Assembly (NCBI GenBank): GCA_036734945.1 | Contig: DAIMXP010000001.1 | Location: 1 to 64,000 of the forward strand | DNA length: 64,000 nt | Origin: UBA4733 sp036734945 | Lineage (GTDB): Bacteria > Chloroflexota > UBA4733 | Reading direction: 5' to 3' | In this document: piece by piece, positions 51,013-59,599 of the stretch | How the letters are laid out: every line of letters starts with the position of its first letter | Position numbering within the stretch: the stretch's first letter is position 1 | Program-made: the position numbers and the translations under genes | Notes under the pieces: generated by a model | What the model was told of the DNA's origin: nothing | What the model saw: the letters and a program-made list of their open reading frames with translations, nothing else | Databases searched by the model: none

Positions 51013-52864
51013 CGGCGGCGACTGGCGCCAGGTTGCCGGGACTGCCGGGGACGGCCAGGCGTGTACCCCCGCCGGAGGGGTAGACGGCGACGTTGAGCGT
51101 ATAGCGACCGGGCGGTAGCCTGGTCGGCAAGTGCAGCGTGTGCGGGTCAGGAACCGTCTCGCCGGGTAACCAGCCGATCGTCGGCGCCTGTCCATTCTGA
51201 GGAACGGCGTCCAACTGGGCCGTCAGTTGGCCGGCGGCATTGAGCAGTTGCAGGCTCACCGTCTCGCTCTGCAGCGTCGGGCGGGGGGCAGTCCAGAAGA
51301 GGACCACCTGCCAATCCTGGCCCGCTGTTGGACTCGTCGCCGGCAGCGTGACCCCGGTCAACGTGAGGGTATCTGCAAAGGTCAGGTCAAGGGGAGCCGT
51401 CGGTACCCAGGGAGCAAACTCGATGACGTGGAAGCCGGTGGCGACCTGCCCCAGCGCCTGCAGGTGACGGCGCATCCAGGCCAGCACCGTGTGGTGACCG
51501 TCCCAGGCGCCGATGTCGTCGGGAATCAGCCAGATGTGTCCTTTGCCGGTGGTGATTCGGGTCAGGTCGGCATTCAACCGCTGGGGGCTCTCATCCTGCT
51601 GTACCGGTTCGATGATGAGCGGCGCTGTTACCTTGCTGCGCTGCGCGTAGTAGCGGACGACAGGGTCCAGGTGATTAACGACGATCACATCGGCCGCTGA
51701 GGCATGGTTGACCAGGTACTGACCGAGCGCCAAGTAGGCGTGCCCGCGACCGTCCGTGGGGTAAAAGTAGAGAGACCACAGTGCCGGGAGCAGCGGTACA
51801 AGGACCGCTGCGACACTCACAGCGCCGAGCAGCGCCATCGGGTAAGACCGGCGTTGCCACCAGACGGCGGGGAGGGCCAGCAGCAGGTAAAAGGGCGGTG
51901 AAGCTTCAATCAGGTAGCGCACATCAAAAATAGGCCGCGTCCGAGAGCCGAACCAGATCGCCTCAATCGGCACGAGTAGCCAGAGCAGCATGAGCAGGAG
52001 GGCAGACCGGCCCTGGCGCAGGCGCAGCAGGGCGATGCAGCCCAGCAGCAAACCGACGATATAGACCGGCAGGAGCAGCGAGTCGAGGCGGGGCGGAAGG
52101 TCCCAGCCCAGGGCAAACGTGCGAAGTGCGTCGTGTACGGCGCTGCCGAGTGACGGCGATCCGGCGTTACCGTGGTAGGTGGTAAGCGTCTGCCAGGCGA
52201 AGATGACCCAGGGGACGTAGCACAAGGACACAATGCTCTGAGCGAGAGCCCAGCGGCGCAGGCGTGCGACATCAGTATGGAATCCCCGCGCGAACAGGGA
52301 GACCGCAAACACGTTCATCAGCACCCAGACATAGATGCTGTAGTAGTGCGTGTACAGCGCTAGCAGCATCGTCAGCGTGTAGGCCGGCACGGCATACCGA
52401 CGTGGCTGGTCGTCTCTCAGCAGTCGCCAGGCCCAGTAGATCGCCGCGGTGGCGAAGGCCGTAGCCAGCGTATACATGCGGGCATCCTGGGCGTTCCAGA
52501 TGTGGTACGGCGCCAGCGTGAGCACCAGGGCGGCGACAAGCCCCACCACCGGCCCGGCCAGGCGACGACCCAGCACATAGAGCAGCACCACAGCAAGTGT
52601 GTCCCCGGCCGCGGAGAGCCAGCGCAGGGCGTAGGCGCCGTTACCAGCAACGGGTATCCACCAGTGCAGCAGCAGGTAGAACAGTGGTGGATGTGGTTCA
52701 CCCGTCGCCAACATGCCAATCACCTGGCTGAGTGGCGCCGTGGCGTAGTCGATGCCGAAGACCTCGTCACCGCGAAAGTCATAGAAGGCAAGATGCCAGG
52801 AGCGTAGGAGCCAGGCCGCCAGCAACAGCAGTGCGGGGGCGACCAGTTTCCGGATCCTGCTCAC
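50996..52864 (-). CDS. GT39/PMT-like glycosyltransferase
   Basis: A 622-aa polytopic protein with about 11 membrane helices. The first external loop has YDFRGDEVFGIDYATAPLSQ, with the acidic DE pair typical of GT-C (GT39/GT83-like) enzymes, then GEPHPPLFYLLLHWWIP. After about residue 420 it is extracytoplasmic, ending in a beta domain (WLPGETVPDPHTLHLPTRLP, GRYTLNVAVYPSGGGTRLAV) shared with two other proteins of the window. GTG 52864 starts 1 bp after the stop of the YfhO-like gene, so it is in an operon with it. Its last 17 bp overlap the convergent gene. Confidence 0.82.
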   Translation of the reverse strand: MSRIRKLVAPALLLLAAWLLRSWHLAFYDFRGDEVFGIDYATAPLSQVIGMLATGEPHPPLFYLLLHWWIPVAGNGAYALRWLSAAGDTLAVVLLYVLGRRLAGPVVGLVAALVLTLAPYHIWNAQDARMYTLATAFATAAIYWAWRLLRDDQPRRYAVPAYTLTMLLALYTHYYSIYVWVLMNVFAVSLFARGFHTDVARLRRWALAQSIVSLCYVPWVIFAWQTLTTYHGNAGSPSLGSAVHDALRTFALGWDLPPRLDSLLLPVYIVGLLLGCIALLRLRQGRSALLLMLLWLLVPIEAIWFGSRTRPIFDVRYLIEASPPFYLLLALPAVWWQRRSYPMALLGAVSVAAVLVPLLPALWSLYFYPTDGRGHAYLALGQYLVNHASAADVIVVNHLDPVVRYYAQRSKVTAPLIIEPVQQDESPQRLNADLTRITTGKGHIWLIPDDIGAWDGHHTVLAWMRRHLQALGQVATGFHVIEFAPWVPTAPLDLTFADTLTLTGVTLPATSPTAGQDWQVVLFWTAPRPTLQSETVSLQLLNAAGQLTAQLDAVPQNGQAPTIGWLPGETVPDPHTLHLPTRLPPGRYTLNVAVYPSGGGTRLAVPGSPGNLAPVAAVTVTS

Positions 52865-52865
52865 A

Positions 52866-55118
52866 TCAGGCACGACGGCGGCCAGTGGCGCGGAAATGCA
52901 ACAGGAGTGTGCCAAACGCCAGGAGGAGGGCCAGGGCGGCCAGAGCCAGTCCCTCACGTAGGCCAGGCTGGCGATACTGCAAGGCGATGCTGTGGGAACC
53001 TGCCGGCAGACCGATCGCCATGAGTGCCGCGTCGGCGTGGTAGAGCGGCGTCGGCCGGCCGTCGAGTGTTGCCGTCCACCCCCGGACGAATGGCTCACTG
53101 ATCACCAGAACGGCGTTATCGCTGGACGTTGCCGAAAGCAGCAGCCTACCGGGAGCGCTCGGCAGCCAGGTCTCCCGTTGCGCCTGCGGCGGGGTCGGAC
53201 CGGCAATGGCGAGGTCCGGTTGTCCTTCCAGGACGGCGGCCGTTCCCGGCTGCGGCAACGCCACCGTGAGCTGCTGAGCCTGGCCGGCCGAGGTGGCAAC
53301 ACGCACATCACGCACTGCCCAGGCGGGTGGCAAGCCGTACTGCATACGGTAGGTCACCAGGTCACCCTGGCGATGCGCCTCCACGAAGCCGTCACCGGGC
53401 GGCCGGCGTGTGACGACAAACTGCACGCTAAAGAACTGCCAGGTGCGGTAGCCGCCGGCAGCCGCAATCAGGTCGGCAACGCGGCGGGCTTCGATCGGTG
53501 AGTCGCCGAATGGCCCGGGAACCGAGAACTCGGTTCCCAGGTCGTTGGTGATGACGTTGTCACTGGAGTTGCCGACGCGGAAGGGACCGGGCTGCGCAGC
53601 CAGCCAGCGCAGCGTCGCCGTAACATCTGGCGGGGCGGCGGGCATGGCGTCGGCTCGGTTCAACTGCGCCCCTGCCGAAAGCAGGTTGACGGTGCTGACG
53701 ACGACGATCAGCACGCCAACGTCACGCCGCGGCAACTGGCCGCGAAAGGTGAACACCAGCAGCGCGACGGCAGTCACCCCCAGCAAACCGGCGGTGAACA
53801 CGTTCAGGTGCGGTGGCATTGCTGCCACCGAGCCGCCCGGCGTTGAGCCTTGAGGCCAGAGCAGCAGGCCAGCGATGATTGTCGGGAGTGTGATAAGGAC
53901 GGAGAGGAGAGACGGAAGGGGCTGCGACTGCTGCCCTTTTTCCACCAGCACACTCGCCCCCTGGGCTGCCAGCGCGCAGCAGGCGAAGGCGGCGATAGCA
54001 GCGGCGCGCTCCTGGTCGCGGAAGGCGGCGAAGCCCGGGCCGGCGGCATACAGCAGGTGAAAGAGCGGGGTGTGTGCCCCCATGGCGACGATGGCGCTGA
54101 TCAGGAAGAGGCCAAGCCAGAAGGCGCCGGCGCGGCGTGTGGCGGCGATGGCGGCTAGCGCCAGCGGCAGGATGCCGATGTAGTAGGTGCGCTGAAAGAT
54201 GCCGCCGGGAAAGAACAACTCGACAAAGTCGTGCCAGTCGTAGCCGCCGCCGGCCTCGACAAAGCTGAGATGCGCGCGGGTGCTTTCGCCCGCAAAGGCC
54301 AGGGTGGGCAAGAGTTGTGCTGCCGAAATGCCGCCGGCGATCAATACGGCCAACAGGGCGCGGCCGGCGAGCGGCGGCCAGGCCGGGCGCAACGCCATGG
54401 CGCGGTATGCGGCGAACGCGGCAACCGTATAGGCGGCCAGCATTGCCGTTTGGGCGTGGCCGGCCAGCACCATGGCCCCCCCGGCAAGTCCGGTCGCCAC
54501 GGCCCAGGCTGTGCCGTGCCGCGCCGAGGCCAGCGTGCCGTCGACGCAGTAGAGCAGCAGCGGTAGCCAGAGCACTGTCTCCAACAAGGGCAATTGGGGG
54601 AGCGGATAGGAAGACAGGAAACCACCGAAGGTGAAGCAGAGCGCGCCAACGAGACCGCCCGTTCGTGACGCTGACAGACGCTGAAAGAACAGGTAGGCGA
54701 AGAGGGAGGCCAGCGTGTAATCAATGACGGCCCGCCACTCCAGCGCGACATAACAAAGGTCTACGTGCCCGGCCGTCAGGTTGATCAGTAGCCCGAGCGG
54801 CGAGAAGACGGCGGTTTGCGGATCGGCCAGTTGCGGATGGCCGGCGTACAGGTAGGGATTCCAGGTGGGCAACTGTCCGGCGGCCAGACGCTGGGCGACG
54901 AAGTGTTGAAACGGATAGAACTGGCGGCTGAAGTCGCTCAAGGCGACGTATTGTGGTGGCCAGGGGCCGGGTATGACCAAACGACCATAGTCAAGCAAAC
55001 AGAGTACACAGAGCAGTAGCACGGGCAGGAAACTCCCTGCGCCGTGGCGCCAGTGCTGGGAAAGGGCAGTGGAAACTGGAGGCTCAGCGTGGGGCGTGCC
55101 GGATAGCACCGTGCTCAT
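52866..55118 (-). CDS. YfhO-family membrane protein
   Basis: A 750-aa protein with about 12-13 membrane helices. The first loop (YVALSDFSRQFYPFQHFVAQ, then LPTWNPYLYAGHPQLADPQT) is the YfhO signature. Family members are GT-C-like and are implicated in glycosylating lipoteichoic acid or other envelope polymers in Firmicutes. The C-terminal external part ends with ISEPFVRGWTATLDGRPTPL-type and a last helix (LALAALALLLAFGTLLLHF). The start ATG 55118 overlaps the acyltransferase stop (ATGA). The acyltransferase, YfhO and GT39 genes thus form one coupled operon for a lipid-linked envelope glycan (inference). Confidence 0.85.
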   Translation of the reverse strand: MSTVLSGTPHAEPPVSTALSQHWRHGAGSFLPVLLLCVLCLLDYGRLVIPGPWPPQYVALSDFSRQFYPFQHFVAQRLAAGQLPTWNPYLYAGHPQLADPQTAVFSPLGLLINLTAGHVDLCYVALEWRAVIDYTLASLFAYLFFQRLSASRTGGLVGALCFTFGGFLSSYPLPQLPLLETVLWLPLLLYCVDGTLASARHGTAWAVATGLAGGAMVLAGHAQTAMLAAYTVAAFAAYRAMALRPAWPPLAGRALLAVLIAGGISAAQLLPTLAFAGESTRAHLSFVEAGGGYDWHDFVELFFPGGIFQRTYYIGILPLALAAIAATRRAGAFWLGLFLISAIVAMGAHTPLFHLLYAAGPGFAAFRDQERAAAIAAFACCALAAQGASVLVEKGQQSQPLPSLLSVLITLPTIIAGLLLWPQGSTPGGSVAAMPPHLNVFTAGLLGVTAVALLVFTFRGQLPRRDVGVLIVVVSTVNLLSAGAQLNRADAMPAAPPDVTATLRWLAAQPGPFRVGNSSDNVITNDLGTEFSVPGPFGDSPIEARRVADLIAAAGGYRTWQFFSVQFVVTRRPPGDGFVEAHRQGDLVTYRMQYGLPPAWAVRDVRVATSAGQAQQLTVALPQPGTAAVLEGQPDLAIAGPTPPQAQRETWLPSAPGRLLLSATSSDNAVLVISEPFVRGWTATLDGRPTPLYHADAALMAIGLPAGSHSIALQYRQPGLREGLALAALALLLAFGTLLLHFRATGRRRA

Positions 55119-56008
55119 TTCGCGTCGGTGGCGTTGCTCGGCGACGGTTCCCAGACGGGGTGGAACAGCACCCACTGTTGTGGATGCGCGCGTAAGCGGC
55201 GCAGCATCTGTTCGGCCAGCACTGAAGAGATTCGTCGGACATCGGCGCGCAGGTTGCCGCTAGGACAGACGGTGATCTCGGGCTCGACGCAGGCCCGTGT
55301 CCGACCGTCGGGCAGGCGTCTCGGCCAGACAGGGATGATCGGCACTTTGCCGCGTAACGCCAACATAGCGAGGCCGGCCGGGATGCGAATCGCTTGCTTA
55401 AAACCGGGGATGGTGATCGGGATGCCGTTACCCTGCATATCCCAGTCGCAGGCGATGCCGACGCCGAGTCCGCCCCGCAATGCCCGCTGCACCTGAGGCA
55501 GGGCGTTGGCTGAGAGCGGCAGCACTTCCCCGCCGAAGTGACCGCGCTCCTCCACGAAAAAGTTGTAGAGCCAGTCCGGCTCCACGCGCTCAGTCAGGAC
55601 CGCGCTACGAATGCCACGAACCAGAATCGCGTGACCCGCCGCATCGACGTTGCCGAGGTGGGCGGTGGCGAGCAGCACACCTCGCCCCTTCGCCTGCGCT
55701 TCCTGGAGATACTCCAGACCGACGACTTCCGTGCGCTCGCGCATCTGGTCGGCGCTGAGGCTGGTGACCGTGAGCATATCGACGTAATTACGGGCGAGAG
55801 TGCAGAAGGCGCCCAGAGCAGCGCGCCGCACACGGGGGTGATCCTCTGGTAGGCCGAGCAGCCCCGCCATATTGTGGCGGGCCGTGGCCTGCAGGGCGCC
55901 ATTGCCACGATAGGCAATGCCGCCGGTTACGACAGCGATCCCCAGGGCAAGCTCCGGCGGCACTCGCGGCACGGCCCGGCGCAACATGTCGAACAGTTGC
56001 CGCTGCAC
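55115..56008 (-). CDS. LpxL/PatA-type lipid acyltransferase
   Basis: A 297-aa membrane-associated acyltransferase of the HtrB/LpxL superfamily. The catalytic HxxxxD motif is HLGNVD in LATAHLGNVDAAGHAI. Further conserved segments are LGVGIACDWDMQGNGIPITI and a closing PQQWVLFHPVWEP, matching the QWxWxHxRW-type end in degenerate form. In Gram-negatives it acylates lipid A; in Actinobacteria the relative PatA acylates phosphatidylinositol mannosides. Given the likely lipid A-free lineage and the glycosyltransferase neighbours, a glycolipid acceptor is more plausible (inference). It is the first gene of the operon. Confidence 0.85.
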   Translation of the reverse strand: MQRQLFDMLRRAVPRVPPELALGIAVVTGGIAYRGNGALQATARHNMAGLLGLPEDHPRVRRAALGAFCTLARNYVDMLTVTSLSADQMRERTEVVGLEYLQEAQAKGRGVLLATAHLGNVDAAGHAILVRGIRSAVLTERVEPDWLYNFFVEERGHFGGEVLPLSANALPQVQRALRGGLGVGIACDWDMQGNGIPITIPGFKQAIRIPAGLAMLALRGKVPIIPVWPRRLPDGRTRACVEPEITVCPSGNLRADVRRISSVLAEQMLRRLRAHPQQWVLFHPVWEPSPSNATDAK

Positions 56009-56165
56009 GCCTATCCCTCACTCCTCTGTCTGTCCACACGCAATGTGTTGCCCATGCTACCGAATCTGCCGGTTGCCTGCGCCCTTCGTAGCCGTTCCCG
56101 GGGGTAGGGGAGGGCTCGCGTGGTAGCATGCCCTGTTCGGTGCCGCTGCCTGGTGGAGTTCGCTG

Positions 56166-57377
56166 TTGCGATTGAGCCGTCTGACCGTTCTACTCGTTCT
56201 GGGCCTCCTGCTGATGCCGCTCCTTTCGGCTTGTGGCGGCGGCGATCCGCTTACCGCGCTGTCGCTGACACCGGCAACGATTTCCCCGAATGAGACCTCG
56301 ACCAATCGTACAGCGAACCTCAATTACGTGCTATCGCGGCGTTCCGACGTCACGGTGAGTTTCACCGGTCCGGACGGCGGGGTGCGAATGCTGCGCGACC
56401 ATCAGACGCGCACGCCCGGCAGCTACACCTTGCAGTTTGACGGGGCTTTCGACGGGCACGTGTTACCAGACGGCGTCTATCACTGGACGTTTACTGTCAG
56501 TGACACCGCAACGCACCAGGTCCTGGACACGCACAGCGAGACATTGACAATCACCAACGCCGACACGAACGCTCCATCGATCACGCAACCCAGCGTCTTC
56601 CCCAGCCCGTTTCATCCCAACGGCAACCTCGGCACCGACACCGCCACCTTCACCTACCTGCTCTCTAAGCCTTCCCAGGTGACGATCGCGGTGGTGGGAC
56701 CACACGGAACGCCGCTGCCGCAGACCTACGACGTGCTATACCAGGAGGCACAGCAAGCCGGTCCCAACCAGGCGACCTGGACCGGGCAGATCGGCCCCGA
56801 ACAGTACGTGCCGGACGGCGCCTACGCTTGGACGATCCAGGCAACTGATGGCGCCGGCAACGTCAGCAGTGTCAAGGGGACGGTGCAGGTAGCGCAGAGT
56901 GGCGTTGCCGACGCGCGTATCACGGGCGTCAAGGCGATCGAAGTCGATCAGGGCGGCCAGCGCCTGATTCAGGTTCAGGTGGCCGTGTACAACACCGGCA
57001 ACGCAACACTCTATGGCGACGTGCAGCCTGGGGCGCCACAGAGCGGCTTCACCTACGGCTCTCTGGAGGCCAATTATCTCAACCCGCCGCCTTTCGGGCC
57101 GGGCTGGGGGGAGCAGGCCATCGGTCGCGCCGGCACCTACTCGATCGGCGCCAGCTACAACGAACGTGGCCTGGCCACAGCGCCGCCCTATCCGTTCCGC
57201 TGGAGCCTCGGCCAGCCCCTCGCGCCGCACGCTTCCCGCGTTATCAGCGGCTTCATCAAACTGCCGGCAAGCTTCCACGGGCAGGCCACGTTTTTTGCGG
57301 GCATTATCCATGAGGGGCAGGGCATCCTCAGCGGCCAGGATCAGATCCCGGCGCCGCAGGTTTTGGTGTTGCCGTAG
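56166..57377 (+). CDS. lipoprotein with FlgD/Ig-like repeats
   Basis: A 403-aa protein. The N-terminus is a lipoprotein signal (LLVLGLLLMPLLSAC with Cys at about 23). Two FlgD-like immunoglobulin repeats follow: residues about 45-135 (YVLSRRSDVTVSFTGPDGGV, LPDGVYHWTFTVSD) and about 150-240 (YLLSKPSQVTIAVVGPHGTP, VPDGAYAWTIQATDGAGNV). Then there is a non-repeat beta-rich C-terminal domain (residues 250-400) without a recognised family. It is anchored outside the membrane and probably structural or adhesive. The start is TTG 56166 with GGTGGAG ahead. It stands between the acyltransferase operon (divergent) and fur. Confidence 0.8.
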   Translation: MRLSRLTVLLVLGLLLMPLLSACGGGDPLTALSLTPATISPNETSTNRTANLNYVLSRRSDVTVSFTGPDGGVRMLRDHQTRTPGSYTLQFDGAFDGHVLPDGVYHWTFTVSDTATHQVLDTHSETLTITNADTNAPSITQPSVFPSPFHPNGNLGTDTATFTYLLSKPSQVTIAVVGPHGTPLPQTYDVLYQEAQQAGPNQATWTGQIGPEQYVPDGAYAWTIQATDGAGNVSSVKGTVQVAQSGVADARITGVKAIEVDQGGQRLIQVQVAVYNTGNATLYGDVQPGAPQSGFTYGSLEANYLNPPPFGPGWGEQAIGRAGTYSIGASYNERGLATAPPYPFRWSLGQPLAPHASRVISGFIKLPASFHGQATFFAGIIHEGQGILSGQDQIPAPQVLVLP

Positions 57378-57495
57378 TTCCCTATACGCTGCCCGGCCGC
57401 CTTTCCGGGGGCGCCAACGGGGAGCACTATACAACGGCGATAGGACGAATGGCCTTGACGGTCAGCCGCGACTTGACGAACACTCCTTCGTAACG

Positions 57496-57510
57496 GATAA
57501 TGATTCCGAA
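57496..57510. promoter_or_regulatory. Fur-like operator half-site upstream of fur-type gene
   Basis: GATAATGATTCCG contains GATAATGAT, the repeated hexamer pattern of classical Fur boxes, flanked by inverted CGGA/TCCG. It lies 27-40 bp before the GTG start of the Fur-family gene and suggests autoregulation. Confidence 0.45.
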
Positions 57511-57536
57511 CAAGGAACGGGTGGCGGGAGTGTGCA

Positions 57537-57947
57537 GTGAAGACCGCGCAGGATCTGATTACCCGGCTCCGGGCCGCCGGTGGCAAGCTGACGCCACAGC
57601 GGTTCTTCCTGTTTCGGGCGCTGGAGCACGCGCACAGCCATCCGAGTGCCGAGGATTTGTACGAGGAGGTCCGCGCTGATCTGCCCTCGCTCTCGCTGGG
57701 CACGGTCTACAAAACGCTGTCCGAACTGGTTGGGCTGGGTGAAGTGCAAACTGTGGAGACGGGCGACGGGCGTACCCATTATGACCCGAACACCGAGCCG
57801 CACGCGCACTTGCACTGCCGTCGCTGTGGCCGCCTGGACGACGTATCCCTGGACGTGCTGACCATCGAGGTGCCGGTCGAGGTTGGCGGCTTCATTATCA
57901 CCGACCAGCGTGTAGTGCTGGAAGGATTCTGCCGGGAGTGTCGCTGA
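57537..57947 (+). CDS. Fur-family metal/peroxide-responsive repressor
   Basis: A 136-aa protein. The winged-helix N-terminus has GGKLTPQRFFLFRALEHAHS, HPSAEDLYEEV and LSLGTVYKTLSELVGLGEVQ. The regulatory part has the metal-binding HAHLHCRRCGRLDD and the second zinc knuckle FCRECR at the C-terminus (structural Cys4 zinc site). Length and motif set fit Fur or PerR; the choice between iron and peroxide sensing cannot be made from this. Start GTG 57537 is preceded by GGGAG. A VIT/MbfA-like iron transporter gene follows by 94 bp. Confidence 0.9.
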   Translation: MKTAQDLITRLRAAGGKLTPQRFFLFRALEHAHSHPSAEDLYEEVRADLPSLSLGTVYKTLSELVGLGEVQTVETGDGRTHYDPNTEPHAHLHCRRCGRLDDVSLDVLTIEVPVEVGGFIITDQRVVLEGFCRECR

Positions 57948-58041
57948 GCGACGATGTGACCAATGGTGGCCGGTCTCAGTGGCGGCTTTGCGTTGTGCGG
58001 ACGATACACGATAGAGCACGGTAAGACAAGGTAACGAGAAC

Positions 58042-58596
58042 ATGGAGATGGATGTCATGGCTACACCCGCACCAATGCATCCCGGCGACCTGAAGCCGGA
58101 AGCCCCACTGCTCACCGAGCAGGGGCACAAGCAGTCATTCGTCCTCCAGGTCATACAGCCGGGCCTTGCCGGCTTGATGGATGGGTCGGTCTCCACACTT
58201 GCTCCTATCTTTGCCACCGCCTTTGCCACGCAGAAGGCGCACACCGCCTTCCTGGTGGGTCTGGCGGCGGCGGTTGGCGCCGGCATTAGCATGGGGTTCT
58301 CCGAGGGCCTCTCGGATGACGGCGTGCTAACCGGGCGTGGCAGCCCGCTCAAGCGTGGCGGGATCACCGGGGGCATGACTTTCATTGGTGGTATCTTTCA
58401 CACCCTGCCATTCCTGCTCGCCAGCTTTCATCTGGCGCTGGTCCTGGCCTCTGCCGTCGTCGGCGTCGAGTTGATCGTGATTGCCTTCATCCGTTACCGT
58501 TTCTTCGCCAGTTCCTTCCTCCGCTCGGTGGTGCAGGTTGTCGTCGGCGGTGCGTTAGTATTCGCGGCCGGCGTTTTGATCGGCACTTCATCGTAA
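58042..58596 (+). CDS. VIT1/MbfA-like membrane iron transporter lacking a ferritin domain
   Basis: About 184 aa (less if ATG 58057, which has the better ribosome site GGAG, is used). After a 30-residue cytosolic tail come five hydrophobic segments: QPGLAGLMDGSVSTLAPIFA, LVGLAAAVGAGISMGFSEGL, TGGMTFIGGIFHTLPFLLAS, ALVLASAVVGVELIVIAFI and VVVGGALVFAAGVLIG. The GLMDGSVSTLAP and SMGFSEGLSDDG motifs are those of the VIT1 domain of MbfA-type iron exporters. The N-terminal erythrin/ferritin-like domain of MbfA is missing. Position next to a Fur gene supports a role in iron or manganese efflux. Confidence 0.82.
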   Translation: MEMDVMATPAPMHPGDLKPEAPLLTEQGHKQSFVLQVIQPGLAGLMDGSVSTLAPIFATAFATQKAHTAFLVGLAAAVGAGISMGFSEGLSDDGVLTGRGSPLKRGGITGGMTFIGGIFHTLPFLLASFHLALVLASAVVGVELIVIAFIRYRFFASSFLRSVVQVVVGGALVFAAGVLIGTSS

Positions 58597-58633
58597 GGCA
58601 GCCTGTGGCTGCGAGCGTTCTGAGGAGTTCTTC

Positions 58634-59266
58634 GTGCAGTTGTATCTTGTCCGCCACGCGCAGTCGCGCGCCAACGCGGATTTTTCCTGCCGTGATGTCG
58701 ATTGCGAGCTGACCGCTCTTGGCTGCCGGCAGGCGGAGTTAGTGGCGGCTGAATTGCGCTCGCAATCGATATTCCAGGTGTTGGCCAGTCCCTATCGGCG
58801 CACCGTCGCGACGGGACGGGAGATCGCGGCAGCCGTGGGTGCTCCGTTAGCGCTCTTGCCAATCGCCCATGAGCACCATGGTATCGCGCCTATCGGCTGG
58901 ATACCGTCGACACGGGCGGAATTGATCTGGCGTTACCCCGACCTGCCTCTCCTTGGCGACGTGCCGGAGACTACCTGGCACCAGTTGCCCGAAACCTACG
59001 ATCAAGTGGCGACGCGAATGCGGGAGGCCCTGGCTACCCTTCGCAGCCACTATGGGAATGCCGAGCGAGTGGTGCTCGTTTCGCACGCGTCACCGATCCA
59101 ACAACTCATCGGCGTCGCCACGGGAGGCTACACGCCACTCGAGGCGACGCGCCTGGCGATTGACAATGCTTCCTTGACGGTGCTCAACCTCGCCTTGACG
59201 CCGGCCCGCGTTGAGGTACTGGGGCGCAGCGAATTCCTGAATGTGGCGGAGCCGGTGCTGCGCTAG
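58634..59266 (+). CDS. histidine phosphatase (phosphoglycerate mutase superfamily)
   Basis: A 210-aa protein with the superfamily fold. The catalytic core begins LYLVRHAQSRAN (phospho-acceptor His8 in RHA), followed by LTALGCRQAELVAAEL, LASPYRRTVATGREIA (second conserved Arg) and LVSHASPIQQLI (second catalytic His). The RHG motif is RHA, common in broad-specificity phosphatases. No substrate can be assigned. It starts with GTG 58634, 37 bp after the iron transporter gene. Confidence 0.86.
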   Translation: MQLYLVRHAQSRANADFSCRDVDCELTALGCRQAELVAAELRSQSIFQVLASPYRRTVATGREIAAAVGAPLALLPIAHEHHGIAPIGWIPSTRAELIWRYPDLPLLGDVPETTWHQLPETYDQVATRMREALATLRSHYGNAERVVLVSHASPIQQLIGVATGGYTPLEATRLAIDNASLTVLNLALTPARVEVLGRSEFLNVAEPVLR

Positions 59267-59300
59267 CCGGACCTTTGCTGGTATACTCCCCGTGCCGTTT

Positions 59301-59371
59301 GCGGGCAAGATGTTGTGGTGGCATGTCAGCTTCCCAAGCTGAACGCACGGGTTCGATTCCCGTTGCCCGCT
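59301..59371 (+). tRNA. tRNA-Gly (anticodon CCC)
   Basis: A complete cloverleaf: acceptor GCGGGCA/TGCCCGC, D-stem ATGT/GCAT, anticodon stem TCAGC/GCTGA with loop TTCCCAA (anticodon CCC), T-stem ACGGG/CCCGT with loop TTCGATT, discriminator T. The CCA end is not encoded. A TATACT box at 59282-59287 is well placed as its -10 element. Confidence 0.93.
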
Positions 59372-59517
59372 CTCACGTGGATGTCGTGTAACCAGCGATC
59401 CGTTGCCTCCGGTGAAATGTGGTGGATGACCCGCAGGTGCGCCTGTTCCGGCTCGCGCCAGCATCGCCGTACGACGATGGCACGGATGGGGCAGCACGAT
59501 GCACGGTAGGAGTCCTA

Positions 59518-59545
59518 TTGATGGCGCGCTGGCTTCTGGTATACT
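59518..59545 (+). promoter_or_regulatory. promoter of the small HTH gene
   Basis: TTGATG (59518-59523) and TATACT (59540-59545) with a 16-bp spacer. This is the clearest sigma-70-like promoter in the window. The predicted start point is about 45 bp before the GTG start. Confidence 0.55.
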
Positions 59546-59599
59546 GCGCGCTGAGTTGTAGCCTTGTCGAATCCTGGGCAACCTAGGGCGAGGACGAAC

